Source of the DNA: Lobosporangium transversale
Taxonomy: Eukaryota; Mortierellomycota; Mortierellomycetes; Mortierellales; Mortierellaceae
DNA length: 64,000 nucleotides
NCBI RefSeq assembly: GCF_002105155.1
Contig: NW_019029023.1
Span: forward strand, 186,001-250,000
Reading direction: 5' to 3'
In this document: piece by piece, positions 49,820 to 64,000 of the stretch
How the letters are laid out: every line of letters begins with the position of its first letter
Position numbering within the stretch: the stretch's first letter is position 1
Translations under genes and position numbers: made by a program
The notes under the pieces: generated by a model
What the model saw: the letters and a program-made list of their open reading frames with translations, nothing else
Told to the model about the DNA's origin: nothing
Database searches by the model: none

Positions 49820-50466
49820 ATTTGTTTGAAATTTGTCTGATAAAGATCTTTTTGAACCTGCTACGCTTACTAGACATAAGCGAGTATAATGAGAAGCTTT
49901 ACACCATCAAATCATTGGTACACTCTCTTCCTACACCAAACTTTAACACGCTTCAGTATCTAATGATGCATCTTGGCCGAGTTCAAGACCAGTATCAGAC
50001 TACGAAAATGGATTCTGCAAATCTGGCAATATGTTTTGCACCTAACTTGCTCCGTCAAGAAGTGAATGATATCACCAGTATCATCCATACAGGAAAGCAG
50101 TCGAGCATTATAGATACATTAATTGAACAACGTGACTGGGTATTTGATCCCTATCCAGAAGAAGAGGGGGAACACCAAGAGGAGCAAGAGAATGTAACAA
50201 AAACTGAGGATGCGGAGGCAGGAGGCCATCCACTTGAACCCAAAGTCGAACAAGACCAGCAGGATCAGTCACACCCACATTATCATTCTCAGAGTGAGCA
50301 TGAGCAGCTATCGGGAAAAGAGCAAAAAGGTGTATCACGTACTCTGGATATTGCGGCCGCTGCTGGCTTGGCTCCTTTGCATGAAGATAGTGGGCTGCAT
50401 CACCCTTCAGAACAGCAAAATCGGCATGAAGATCAAGAAGGCAAAGGCTCTCTTGCTAGTTCATAA
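46263..50466 (+). CDS. SH3-WW-WW-PH-RhoGAP protein (Rho GTPase-activating protein)
   Basis: Predicted GTPase-activating protein for Rho/Cdc42-type GTPases, recruited through protein and membrane-binding modules. Exons: 46263-46322, about 46386-46416 (uncertain), 46468-46507, 46724-46731 (8 nt), 46867-46923, 47008-47550, 47651-47796, 47887-48006, 48105-48555, 48646-49335, 49458-49769 and 49874-50466; about 1016 residues. SH3 (1-~63): AEWDYVATHEDEL, SHEEWWEG, GLSGVFPANRC. WW1: LPPNWSATTNAQGRLYYYN and SWKLP. WW2: LPEGWSSAYDESGTLYFFD and TWDRP. PH (~350-465): SWKDYWVVVYMGFLLLYRD. RhoGAP (~720-880): arginine finger GIYRVSG, LLKLYFRELKEPLM, NLAICFAPNLLR. A charged Lys/Glu/Asp stretch precedes the GAP domain. 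The exon 1-2 junction is unresolved: a segment LGLQPG that fits the SH3 RT loop cannot be joined by a canonical acceptor in phase. Confidence 0.88.
46724..46731 (+). other. 8-nt microexon within the SH3-coding region
   Basis: The sequence TTAG|GTGGGAAG|GTATAT has a canonical acceptor and donor. Joined to the exons on either side it yields HEEWWEGECNGLSGVFPANR, a standard SH3 core, in one continuous frame. Without it the WWEG motif and the frame of the rest of the protein are lost. Confidence 0.75.
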
Positions 50467-50509
50467 TACCATTCATTTATCTTGTTTATTTCTACCCTAA
50501 ATAGCATTG

Positions 50510-50540
<31 letters not shown>

Positions 50541-50654
50541 ATATTTCCATATCTACTATATTTCTTTCGTTAACAGCTCTAATGAAGACTTTTCAGTGTC
50601 TTAATCAATTACTGAATATAGTGATTTGTTCTACCTGAAGATTTTTTTTTTTTT

Positions 50655-53646
50655 CTACATGGTATGGCGGGTTGCCGAGGACGAGATGGGATGCTCATCA
50701 TAATCATGGTCTCCATGGCGGTCTCGCTCCGTAGCAAGACTTTGCATTGGATTACACAGCTCTGCAATGGATATCCGACGATGCATATTTGTGCCTGTGC
50801 CTGTGCCTGTGCCTGGCACAGGATTTGCACTCGACGGTGAAGAAGGACGATACTGCTGCTGCTGGCCCTGATATGGCTGCTGCCGATGATGGTGAGGGGT
50901 CGACGAAGCGGAGTCGTTTGTGTGGATGTCCTCCAGCAAATCACTGTCATGGTCTGGATATGTAGAATTGGGTGATGAAGGTGCAGTGGAAAGATCCTCA
51001 CGATGATGCATCATACTCTGCTGATGATAGCAATGTTCATGCTGCTGCTGGCGCTGGGTTTGATAGTAGTGATGCTGCTGTTGCTGTTGAGAATGCTCGC
51101 CCTGAAACAAGGATGCGTTTGAGTTTGTGTTTGTGTTTGGATATGGGTATGATGGCAAGCTATTGGTACATGAATGGCCCTCATTATGATGAGAATCACT
51201 TTGCCATAGACCACGCTGATACTCTTCATATGTTGTTATTTGACTAGACATGTTGGAATGAGGAGGTGTAGAGAGCTGCTGATGATGACCGTAATACTGC
51301 TGCTGCTGTTGTTGTTGTTGTTGTCGTTGCTGAGATGACTGTTGATGGTAATGATACTGGTGATAGCGCTGGTACATATCCTTCCAGACTTGATGAATCA
51401 TCTCAGGATAGAGGACAGCCTCATTGACCTTCACATCGTATTGTTCCCCGAGTCGAATCTCCCATTCGTCTGGATTATATGTGGCGACACGGTGGTGTAC
51501 TGGAGCCCCAACGAGTGTCAAAGCCATCTTATGCCTTTGTGCAATCACATGGTACTTTTCCAAGACACTTTCCAAAACCCAGAGAGAGACACCTCGATAT
51601 TCCTCAAAGCGACAGCACACCCATGGTCCGCTTGGGTCTGGCTGTATATTCAAGGATTCGGGTGTTCGGAAGGCTCTTTCAGGCAAGTAGAATCGTCCAA
51701 GACGGGCGTTAGAGGGATATCCATTGACAGATCTCCTTGTCGCTTCTTGATCCTGACCCTCCTCAGAACCAGAAACGTCCGTTTTCTCCATATCGGGCTC
51801 AAATCCTGCAACAAAACTCTTGGTAGGGAATAGGCTATTTACAGTGAGTTCCTCCACTGTTCGCAGGTCTGGCTCAGGATCACGACCAAAACTATTCATA
51901 TCAATGTCAAGTGCAAATCTACAGGGCTGTTCAATATAATATCCTCTGTCATTCGAACGCCGTCGATCTATGGATTCTAAAAGAGCAGACTCTTGTTTAG
52001 GTTCATGTATCTTATGTTGCTGTTCATCCACATCCATTGGTTCTTCTTCTTGCTCTCTATGCGCAGCATCCTCTTTGGTTTCACTACTGCTGACACTGAC
52101 TCTCTTGTGATCCACTTCCATGTCTCCTCCAGTTTCAGAATAACTACTGCGTCTCACATTTCCTGAATTTCTCCAAGATGACGATGACGGGTGTGGAGCT
52201 CGGATCACGCACAGGATAGCCGCCATGTTACTCAAGAATTCTGGGTTTCGGAACTGCTCGTTGGCATATGTGATTGAAATCTGGCTCTTCAACCCCAAAA
52301 ACTCTCGTGTATTCATTCGTTCAATCACCTCAATCACTTCACGCTTTTGAATCGGATAATAGCATTCCTCTAGGTGTCGCTCCAATTGAGGCGAAATATT
52401 CGGATTAAATTGGGACCGGATCTTGTTGCTTTCCTCAAGTCCTGTGATGGCACTCAGTGATCCATCTAAATGGGAGGATGGTGGGCGTGAGAGTGGGTGA
52501 ATATGTGACGGGTAAGGACGGGCTCGTGATGAATGATCCTGGCGATATTGGCCATCATCACCATAGTGATTAAGGATTGGCGGTAGGATTGCAGGAGGAG
52601 AAGAAGAAGAAGAAGTACCATCTCCTTCAATCTGTGTCCTACTATTACCATGAGGATCGGATAGTATCGAGCTTGAGAGATGAGCAGTTTCCCGTTTTAA
52701 AGAAGGGACACTTGAGGAAGACAATAAGGGTGTACTGACTTGTGAGAACCACTGCTGTGCCCCAGAACGAGAATCACGCGAGGGCAATGGCTGTACAATC
52801 ATATCTGTCGAGTCATTGCTCGATCTCTTTGTAGCCCTTGCATTGTACATTAATTCTGGTGTTGATTTTCGATGCTCTAACAGACGATCCTTCTCCGTAT
52901 ACGTTAAATACTGTGGTTTGTCGCCTCCACTTCTACCCCAATCACTGCCTTGCCCCGGACTCTCTAGCTTTACCCTTTGATCAAGCGATCCTATACTTAA
53001 GCTGGATCTGTGCATCATTGCCTTAGCAGACCGTCGATGCTCCATCAATCGCTCCTTCTCTTGTGGTGTCAGCTGTTCAAATTGAGGAAAATGTTGTTGC
53101 CCATGGGTTGTTTTAGATACGGATGCGGACGGTGTCATTTCCATTCCTGCTCCTTGCCAATCTGGAGACATGCCGGGTTTTAAATCCAATGACTTCCTTG
53201 AACCCGAATTAAATGAAGGAAGTAACACTTCACTCTTCCGTCGTTTGCATTCCTCAACTTCAATTCCGGATATTGTTTGTTGAAAGCCTACACTACCAGG
53301 GTTGTCTGAAGCTGAATTGCCTCTGCTTTGGGACGATCTTGGTTGTAACTGAGGTAGGCTTCTTGAATTGGCCTTCAGCGTTCGGTTCATAGGCGGTGGC
53401 GGTGGCGCAACCGATCCAGAATTGGGACTTGGAAGATACGGTTGGCCGTCTCCACTGTAGAGATTTGTTCCAGCATGGGTGCTACTTCTATTACCGAACA
53501 TGGCTGGTGAAGATGCTGTTGGCGCGCCAGAAGGGGAAGTCCATTGCATAGGATGCTGGTACTGAGATTGTTGCTGCGGCTGTTGCTGTTGTTGTTGCTG
53601 TTGCTGTTGCTGTAATTGCTGATATGGTGGTAAGTGCGAATGACGG

Positions 53647-53681
<35 letters not shown>

Positions 53682-56600
53682 TTGTTGCTGTGAGAAGCCT
53701 GGATTAGGAGCATAGGGACCAGTAGAAGGCGTTCCTTGCAGTGGACGACGGTGAGGATCGTCATGTCCTGCTGCAAAGACAACAGGACTGCTACCACCTC
53801 GTGGCCTTCCTGTAAGCATGGGCGTTGAATGTAAGGATGAAGATCTTGATCGAGAGCTACCTCCAGTGGTGACTGTTGAAGCGCCTGTAAGAGAGTCTCG
53901 CTTCGAGCGATCACCATGGGTCTGAGTGTGTTGGATCATGTTATCATACCGACTAAATGTCCTTGGACAATTCGTGACGATACACTTGTAAGGTTTTTCG
54001 CCCGTGTGTTTTCTAACAATGGAAATTGGATTCCAAAAAAAAGTATAAAAAAAAAAAAAAAAAAAAAAAGATAGAAAAAAATGGACATGCAGACTCATTT
54101 ATAAGTTACATTTCTCATGCCTGCATGGGAGTACAAAAGGGGTATGACGCAGGGAGAAATAAAAAAAAAGTCCAAGTTCGGAAAAAAAATGTTTACAAAT
54201 AAAAAAAAATGTTGTGTACCTTTCATGCCTAGCAAGATGCTCACTGCGAGTGAAAACCATATTACATCCAGGATAGCCCGTGCACTGGAATGTCTTTGGT
54301 GAGGAACTCGAGCCACCTGACCCTTTACTTCCTTTACCAGATGAAAGTTTCTTGCTTGTGGGCGGTGTTGGATGATCCATTGACACTGACACTGACCACT
54401 GCTGAGGTGCTGCTGTTACTCCTCCTGCTGTGGTTGCTATTGTCGTTGTTGCTGCCTCACCTGTCGTGGTTGATGAGTTGGAAGAAGTGGATGTTCCGGA
54501 CCCTGATTTCGGATGATTTGTCCAGTTCGGACCAGGTTGAATTTTTTGCTCCATGGTTTCGTCTTGATTTGATTTCACACTATCAATGCCACTAGCACTG
54601 TCGTTACTCTGTGCTTTTTTGGCTTTGATTGTTTCTCTAGGAATGTATAATGAGTCTGTGAAACTTCTTTGTTTGATAATGAGAGCCGGGTTAGGGCTTT
54701 TGTCGTTAGTAAGGCTTGATGCGCTTGTATTGTCACTAGAGGAGGAAGGAAGAGAGGGGGGAGGAAGAGGAGGATGGTGATGATGATGATACAAAGACTG
54801 GTCTGACTGATCAGAAGGCGATGTATGGCTGTTTATCAAGGAAGGCGGTAGAGAGGCTGGCTGATGATTTTGTGGTACCGTGGGGTCTGGTGTTCCTGCA
54901 GAGAAATAAGGGACGGGGGCTGTTGTGGAAGAAAGAGTGGATAGAGACGACGCTGTGTAGTTGATTGTCTTGTGATTGATTTCGATGGATGGATCGGATG
55001 GAGAGCCGTAGATGTGATGAGTTTGATGGTCTTGCGATTGATGCTCTTGCAGAGAAGAGTGGGAGGTAGGAGAAAGGAGAGGATAGGGAGAAGGGGAAGA
55101 GGGGGAAGAGGAGAAGAATTGATTCGGTTCATAATGGGGATACTGATGTTGATGTTGATGTTGGCGATGTGGAAGTGTATGTGGATGTGGATGTGGGGGA
55201 TAGCTCGAATAGCTGATGTTGCTGCGAACAAAGGGAGGTCGAGAACGAGCTGGTCCTACTCCTATTGTTGCTATTGTTGCTATTGTTGCTGCAGTTGTTC
55301 TTCCTCCTACTTCTCTTCCTACTCCTCGTCCTCCTTCGCCTTCACCTCCTACTGCTGTTGTTCCTGCCGCGGCTTCATTGGTATGATATGCACCTGCACC
55401 CATGATGTCGCTGCACTCTCCCTGTCCTGCTCCCCCTGCCATTGCTGCTTTTGACACCTCCTGATCCTGTTCCACTTTTGGAACGGACCGAGTTGAGCCG
55501 TATCGCTGTCCACTATCTGTGGCAGAGGATGATCCTGTGTCTGTCTTGCCTGCTTGATCATACACTGACGATGTGACAAATCCTGTCGCTTCATTTCCTC
55601 TATGGCCTTCGCCAACGTTGCTTCCTCTACTATTCGCTGGATCACTGCCGTAAGGATGATAACTGCTAAATCTAGGCGGCGATACTAGTTGTATTGAGGG
55701 TGATGAAGGAGGAAGGAATGACGCGGAAGGCGAGGACACCAACGAGGGGGGGCACATTGTAGTAGGGATCGCTATCGCGTCAACTGAGCCAATGAGAGAT
55801 GTTGTGCTGGGCGAAGGTAAACTATGAAGTGTTGAAGAGGCAAAGGGTAATGTTTGTGTGGTTGAAGTCGGCGAGGCAGTCGTAGTAGGTGTTGGCAAAA
55901 CTGTTTGCGATGAATGGGTTTCATGTAAATTTGAATTTAAATTCGAATTTGAAGATGGCAATGAACCTGCTGTATCTATCGAAGAAAAAGATCCATGTCT
56001 TAATGAGGACTGACTCCATGGCGTGGTCGAAGTGGACAGAGATAATGTTTCAGCTGTTGAAGTTGAAGTCGGAGCAGATTGAGATGATGTGTTGGTTGCA
56101 CATGATCTAGCTGTAGAGAACAAGGGCAAGTTGTTTGCGATGACATGGTCATTGTTGTTTTGGGCATGACTCATGCCATGGCCATGGCTCGTGTCAAGGC
56201 TCTGCGCGCGAGAGCTCTCATGATCTTGTGGCAATAAAATTGAGGGCGATCGACAAATGTCCTTAATGTCCTTACTTTGTGCAACCGGCCGAGTCTGGTC
56301 ATGATTTTTATCCAGGTGTTTTTGTGCTTGATGTTGCTCATACTTTGGGTGTGGCCAGGGTGCATCTGTACCATACTCTTTGCCAATGGGACGAGTATCC
56401 GCCCTCTGACTCTGGGCTGGACGCGTTGGCAAAGAAGAAAAGTGCTGATGATCGGATCGAAAATTTCGTGGTTGTGTATCGCCTTGAAATTGCAACCATG
56501 GTTGTTGTTGCTGTTGTTGTTGTTGTTGTTGTTGTTGTGGTTGGAAAGGGGTGAAAGAGCTACGCAGAGGTTGTTGTGTAGGAGATGAGGAAGGTGATGA

Positions 56601-56837
56601 TGATTTTTGAAGTTGATCTGGTAAGTGGTGGCCTGGTGCTGAATGCACTAAGACGTTATGTGAAGCCACGGGATCATTAACATTGTCATTAGATGCGACC
56701 CTGCCCATGCGACCCTCAATATCATTTCTGTGATGTGAACGACGCGCAGGTCGTTCTTCGATAGGTGTAGTATGAATGATGGACCGAGGAGAGGGAGAAG
56801 GAGAAGGAGAGAATGGAGTTCGCAAAGAAGGAGCCAT
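50655..56837 (-). CDS. Giant two-finger C2H2 zinc-finger protein (putative transcription factor)
   Basis: Predicted DNA-binding regulator of about 1991 residues in two exons, 56837-54220 and 54012-50655, joined in phase. Two tandem C2H2 fingers sit mid-protein (~850-905). Finger 1 is [20 protein letters not shown] then RHER; finger 2 is [20 protein letters not shown] then HTQTH. The linker is KHTGEKP, and the intron splits the finger 1/linker boundary. This pair resembles Msn2/Com2-like stress regulators, but the overall size does not. Most of the rest is disordered, with Q, S and H/Q tracts. An ordered-looking C-terminal block (~1450-1800) contains [40 protein letters not shown] and [21 protein letters not shown] know no domain matching it. 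Two repeats of QRLK/LLEHR(R/K)S occur after the fingers. The gene is convergent with the RhoGAP gene, with 188 bp between stop codons. Confidence 0.82.
53570..53695 (-). repeat. Coding CAG/CAA polyglutamine tracts of the C2H2 protein
   Basis: Two CAA/CAG-rich blocks (about 53575-53615 and 53648-53692) encode runs of Gln just downstream of the zinc fingers. Shorter Q tracts occur near 51295-51335 and 56500-56540 in the same gene. Confidence 0.85.
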
Positions 56838-56902
56838 TTTAGGAAATAAAAAAAGTTAGAGTTAATGAATGTATTGAACACGAAAATAAAAAATGAATGA
56901 GA

Positions 56903-57044
56903 CTAAAGTGGGGAGAAACAGGAAAAGATTGAAAGGAAAGAAAGAAAGAAACGAAAGAAACGAAAGAAAGAAACGAAAGAAACGAAAGAAAGAAACGAAA
57001 GGTGAGGAAAGAAAAGAAAGAGGATAAGAAAACGCTGTGCAGTG

Positions 57045-57076
<32 letters not shown>

Positions 57077-57081
57077 CTTAC
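56903..57081 (-). other. Probable 5' UTR intron of the C2H2 gene with upstream short ORF
   Basis: On the minus strand CTCAAG|GTAAGA (donor at 57081) faces a long pyrimidine tract ending CCCCACTTTAG (acceptor at 56903). Splicing would create a leader ORF starting MGLGPQ and ending after about 17 codons, before the main ATG at 56837. The poly(T)/poly(A) run at 57045-57076 lies inside it. Confidence 0.5.
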
Positions 57082-58740
57082 CTTGAGGCCCTAATCCCAT
57101 AGCAATAGCAATAACAATAGCAAATAGCAACAGCAATAGCAACAGCAATAGCAAACTGCGCCTGTATTGTTTACCTATAATGGTTGTGATCAGACAACTC
57201 AAATGTAGGTAGAAGAGAAAGAGTATGCGCTGGCGAGGCAGCAATGGGTGTGGGATGTGGAGAGGAGTATAAGTCAGATAGGATTGGATTGTTCTTGTTT
57301 TGGTACTGGTTGGCCGTGGTGGTTACTGTCTTAGGATTCTGATCCTGAAACAGAAGCCGATGTGCTCAAGGTTGGTCGTCGCTGAGACTGCGGAGGGTTG
57401 ATAAAAAAGATTGGACAGGTTCGTCCTTTGGTTTCTGGCTGTCCAAGTAAAAAGTTGAAAAAAAAAAAAAAAAAAAAAAAAACAAAGAAATTGGGCAGGG
57501 CAGATATTCTGTTTCTGCTAACTCGCTGCTATTGTTCTCTTTCCTATTCGCTATTGTTGGTGTTATTGTTTTATTGACGTAAAGTTGCTGTGCTCCTCAA
57601 GGATTGATATCAACTATCCCGTCATCATTGACGTCGTCTGTGTCCGTGAGTGAACACGTACGTGCGACCTGAAACCTATTTTGCACCTTTTAAAAATAAA
57701 CTTGGGCTGTGAAGGATGTGTTAAGGCAAAGCAAAACAAAAGAAAGTAAAAGTAGATAGAAAAGAAGAAAAGAAAGGGAAAAAAAGGAATGGAAAGAAGA
57801 GACTGAGATGAGGATCAGCGTTTTGTGCATGTTCAAAAGTAAACAAAGGAAGAAGAAAAAAAAAAAAAAAAAAAAAAGAAAAAGAAAGAAAGAAAGAAAG
57901 AGGAGCGAAAGCATTGAAGCCAGTTGTATGCTCTGATCAATGTTTCAATATCAATGCAATGTATGATGCAAAGTGAGCGTTGTCGCGTGTACATTAACAT
58001 CTTACTTTCAACGGCAGTCCGTGCACGCTGCAACATGGCACAATCCACCAAGCCAAAGATCGCAAACTGTCATATTGTGAATGAGCATGACAAAAAAATG
58101 TTCAAGGCGTGTGGTATGGAAATAGGTAAATGCTTTAATATGGGCCTGAGTTACTCAACCACACAGACATGTTGGTTGTCCTTTCCAAGCCCGATCATCA
58201 TTTCACAAGTTGCTCAACGTTACTATTTTGATTTGTTTATAAACATGTGTATCTAGCCGAGGGTCCTGTAGATATGATTGGATAGGAAAAATTGTGGGCT
58301 GGGGAGTGCTACACGGAGGAGGAAAGACCGTAAGCAGGCTGGAAGTGAAGCTGAACCATATCGCCTTTTCATATAATAAAGAAGTAACAGAGTTTCGAGA
58401 TAAAGCGATACACATAAAGAGTATAAAAGCAAATAGAGACGATAGATAGATAGGAACAAGGCAAAAACACATCCATGCTCATAGCAAAAAGAGAACAGGC
58501 ATAAACAGGTGTACCATTTCATGTCCCCCTAGCTGGTTTGTTTATTAAAAACAGATGATATCAGAGGATGGTAACCAGATCAGAGAGATGGATGTTCAGA
58601 GAAAGAGCGCAGGTTGGTAGATATGAGAAAGAAGTCGAAATGCTTGTTGCAACCAAGATGCCTAATGCTTCCTACAAACAATATGTGCAAAAAATACGAA
58701 GCAATGTTCTAATACGACGAGTCCTTCCTCAACTATTTCA

Positions 58741-58780
<40 letters not shown>

Positions 58781-58793
58781 CATCTAATATAAT
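57082..58793. other. Low-complexity spacer upstream of the C2H2 gene
   Basis: The region contains an AGCAAT/AGCAAC hexamer-like array (57095-57150), homopolymer runs at 57458-57482, 57856-57877 and 58743-58780, and GAAA repeats near 57880-57905. Apart from a possible very short ORF at 58035 I see no gene. Confidence 0.5.
58035..58286 (+). CDS. Possible two-exon microprotein, 39 residues
   Basis: ATG at 58035 opens MAQSTKPKIANCHIVNEHDK and so on to GMEI. A GTAAAT donor near 58126 and a CTAG acceptor near 58256 would join it to AEGPVDMIG and a stop. The first part looks coding in composition, but the length, the lack of any family match and its position in low-complexity DNA make this tentative. 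Confidence 0.22.
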
Positions 58794-61664
<2,871 letters not shown>

Positions 61665-62679
61665 GTGGGATGTTTTTAGTATGGTATGGTATACAGCCCC
61701 GCGCTCAAGGGGGAATGAAGAGGGGTTGAGCACATTTCGATTTATATTTTCTCTTTTGACGAAGGACACTCTCATTTGGCGCATATGCTTAAAAAGGAAA
61801 CCGTTAGCGTCACTTCATTTGACTTGTCGACTTGTAAACTGTTTGCTCCAAAGCTATGTGATGTGCGCTTTGGGATGACCGCATTAGGGCACCCAAGTTG
61901 ACCTTACATATCCGACGAAGGCCCTTCGCCCAGGCAGAGATCGGGTCCTCCTCTTCGGGGCATTCAAAGAACCATTTTGAGCAATCTGTAGTATGAAAGC
62001 AGGGCTGAAAGAATACACTGTTGATTTAAGCCAAGACGCATCAGCTTACCTTTCTCCTCCATTACTTTATTACTTTAGAACCACCTTTGTGGAGAATGTT
62101 TGTGAGGAATGGTGTATTACGAGGTAAATATATATATTTGTACAATTATGATTTTGGTGATCGAATTATGTTTAATCGTACTTTTACTTCAAGCGCAAAC
62201 AATCAGAAATAAAAATAATTAATGGCTCTGGCTCTAAACTTTTTTTATTAGACTGGCACAGCGCTTTGTTGCTGCTGCTCTCGTCCGTTGCTTTGTTGCT
62301 CTCGTCCATTGCTTTGCTCTCTTCTTTCTCTCATTCATTTTGGCGGTTACTTTTTTTTTTTTTTTTCCTTCATCTCTTCTCTCAAGATCAATTCTTCCTT
62401 AATTCTCCTTTCCCCTTTCTCTACTCTTTTTCTCTTCAAGTAAAAAAACAACCCCAGCAACGCCCAAAGGTTGCATTCAGCAGGTAAATAAATTTTTTTA
62501 CAGTGTGAGCTAATACACTATGTAATAGAGTTTTTTTTTTACTTTTTATTTTTAATTTGTTTCGAGTTCCTGAAATTGCCATCATGTCATTTCATGCTCA
62601 TTCTCTCTTAATGTCTTCACTTCCATAGTCCTTGTGCAATCACCATTTCAACTTTGCACACATTAAACCTGATTAAACA
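61665..62679. promoter_or_regulatory. Divergent promoter region between helicase and septin genes
   Basis: A 1015-bp spacer between opposite start codons. It contains CTTTGCTCTC/CTTTGTTGCTCTC short repeats near 62265-62330 and a T run at 62351-62367. No specific regulatory site was identified. Confidence 0.4.
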
Positions 62680-64000
62680 ATGGCTGAAAACAATGTCCCG
62701 GCGGCATCTCTTCGCTTTCTCTTACTTGGCGACGTTGGAGTTGGGAAATCAACCTTCATCAGCACCCTCGCTTCAACCCTTTCTGCTGTTCATGCAAATG
62801 ACCTTATCGAAGAGTACATCCCTGCACCTCTTTCCTCTTCCACCCCCGCACCTTCTGCAATTCGTCTGAATGGCGTTCACATCGGTGCGGGATCTGTTCT
62901 CCAGGACGACGGCTCTTCCCCTTTTGACGATCCTTTAGGTCTGTTACCACCAAAGGTAGAGGTCCCTTCGAGAGACCTAACATTCCTCAGTCTGCCAGGA
63001 TATTCATCCACCACCAACCCTTCGACAATCCTTTCTCTGACGGATGATTATCTTAATCATCATCTTCATTCAGTGACTTCTATTTTCTCACCATCTATTC
63101 CCTCTGCACAACTGGCATGGTTTTTGATCGCAGGCTCGGGTGCTCATTCGCTCCCGACTTGTGCGTTCTACTTTGTGCTCTATGAACTCAAACCAATTGA
63201 TATCATATACATGAAAATGATCCATGAGCGTATCAACTTGATTCCCATCATTGCTAAAGCCGACACAGTCTCAAAGAATGAACTTTGGGTCCTAAAGAAG
63301 AGGATGCTCCGTCAACTAAAGATGAATGGTATCAAGATCCATACCTTTGGGTTAGACATGGAGACAATTGAGAAGATGACTCAGCAGCGACAATGGGGCG
63401 CACCTCCCTTCGTTGTCAGCACTCGTGAAGACAGCGAGGGTCAACTTTTGGAAAGTGAGCTGAAACTGCTGATTGACTTGTGTTTGTACAAACGTATCAG
63501 ACACCTACAGGAGGACGCCGCACGAAAAGTAATTGCTTGGAAGTAAGACATTTACCAACAGTCGAAACAAAACAAAAAACTTCTTTTGCTGCTGTGCAAC
63601 TTTGCCACATATAATTTGTGAATTTCATTTTAATATTCACCTTTTTTCTTTTTAATTAACAGACGAACAATTGAACAAACAGGAAGACAAACAAAAACAA
63701 ATGTGGAAAAAGTCTGGGAGAGAGGGGTTGCAAACACAAAGGACACAAAAACCAACCATGCGAATGGCTTTACGACAAATACCACTCCAGTTGCTGCTGT
63801 GGCGACTGTCAATGCGAGCACCTTTGTGAACAACCACAGCAACGGCTCATATTTTACTCAAGCCGACATGCTCCCTTCGGTCTCCAGCCCTGTAAACCAG
63901 ATCATCCCTGGACAATATGCGCCCCCTCCCTCTGTTCAACAGCAACAGCAGCAGGTCCTGACCCCGCCCACGCCTGCGCCACAAATTAACGGCCAACTAG
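62680..64000 (+). CDS. Septin-like GTPase, divergent; 3' end beyond the window
   Basis: Filament-forming GTPase of the cell cortex and septum by family. Exon 1 is 62680-63542 and exon 2 starts at 63663 and is open at the window edge; at least 400 residues are visible. The P-loop is GDVGVGKST, the G4 motif is AKAD, within INLIPIIAKADTVSKNELW, and the pre-G4 septin signature is ELKPIDIIYMKMIHERIN. The C-terminal septin unique region is partly recognisable (WGAPPFVVSTREDSEG). Two departures from standard septins are seen. The G3 DxPG element appears as LSLPGYSS without the Asp, and extra loops occur before G4. The visible tail is Asn/Thr/Gln-rich and not an evident coiled coil. ATG at 62680 is the first in the frame, just before the P-loop region. 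Confidence 0.82.

Noticed and set aside
54972-55454. Long plus-strand ORF rich in Met/Trp and Cys/Tyr/Ser.
   Set aside because: Antisense to low-complexity coding sequence of the C2H2 gene; no domain and no splice context.

Overview
The window is nuclear DNA from an early-diverging filamentous fungus. Mucoromycota is likely and a Mortierella-like lineage plausible, but that is inference from protein style and was not tested by search. The genes are eukaryotic, with many short GT-AG introns, AT-rich spacers and homopolymer A/T runs of 20-37 bp. The proteins are fungal-type: Atg9, SET9/Suv4-20, kinesin-8, a DIP2/Cmr2-like protein, a septin and a DEAH-box helicase. No rRNA, tRNA or CRISPR array was recognised.

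Layout. 0-3.7 kb: kinesin-8 motor (+), 5' end uncertain. 3.9-10.5 kb (-): an H4K20 methyltransferase of the SET9/Suv4-20 type, continuous with a PWWP-like domain and a C-terminal chromo-barrel domain. 11.0-15.3 kb (+): ATG9 in 11 exons. About 15.9-27.2 kb: an accessory island between two inverted copies of a dispersed repeat. It holds a MULE N-terminal relic, a (CT)52 microsatellite, a tandem pair of ~250-bp repeats, an intact-looking four-exon gene with a PD-(D/E)XK-like core and a basic tail, a decayed chromodomain Ty3/Gypsy element and a 251-bp element with 14-bp terminal inverted repeats. 28.4-30.1 kb (+): exostosin-type (GT47) glycosyltransferase. 31.4-40.7 kb (-): a 2779-residue tandem adenylate-forming (FAAL-like) DIP2/Cmr2 homologue. 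42.9-45.2 kb (-): FAD monooxygenase with a GC-AG intron. 46.3-50.5 kb (+): SH3-WW-WW-PH-RhoGAP protein with an apparent 8-nt microexon. 50.7-56.8 kb (-): giant two-finger C2H2 protein. 58.8-61.7 kb (-): DEAH-box RNA helicase. 62.7 kb to the right edge (+): divergent septin, open at its 3' end.

Apart from the island these are housekeeping or regulatory genes with no pathway linking neighbours. Divergent pairs that may share promoters are SET9/ATG9, FAD monooxygenase/RhoGAP and helicase/septin. Exon boundaries were placed by hand from splice consensus, reading-frame phase and protein-family continuity. Nothing was checked against RNA or a database.
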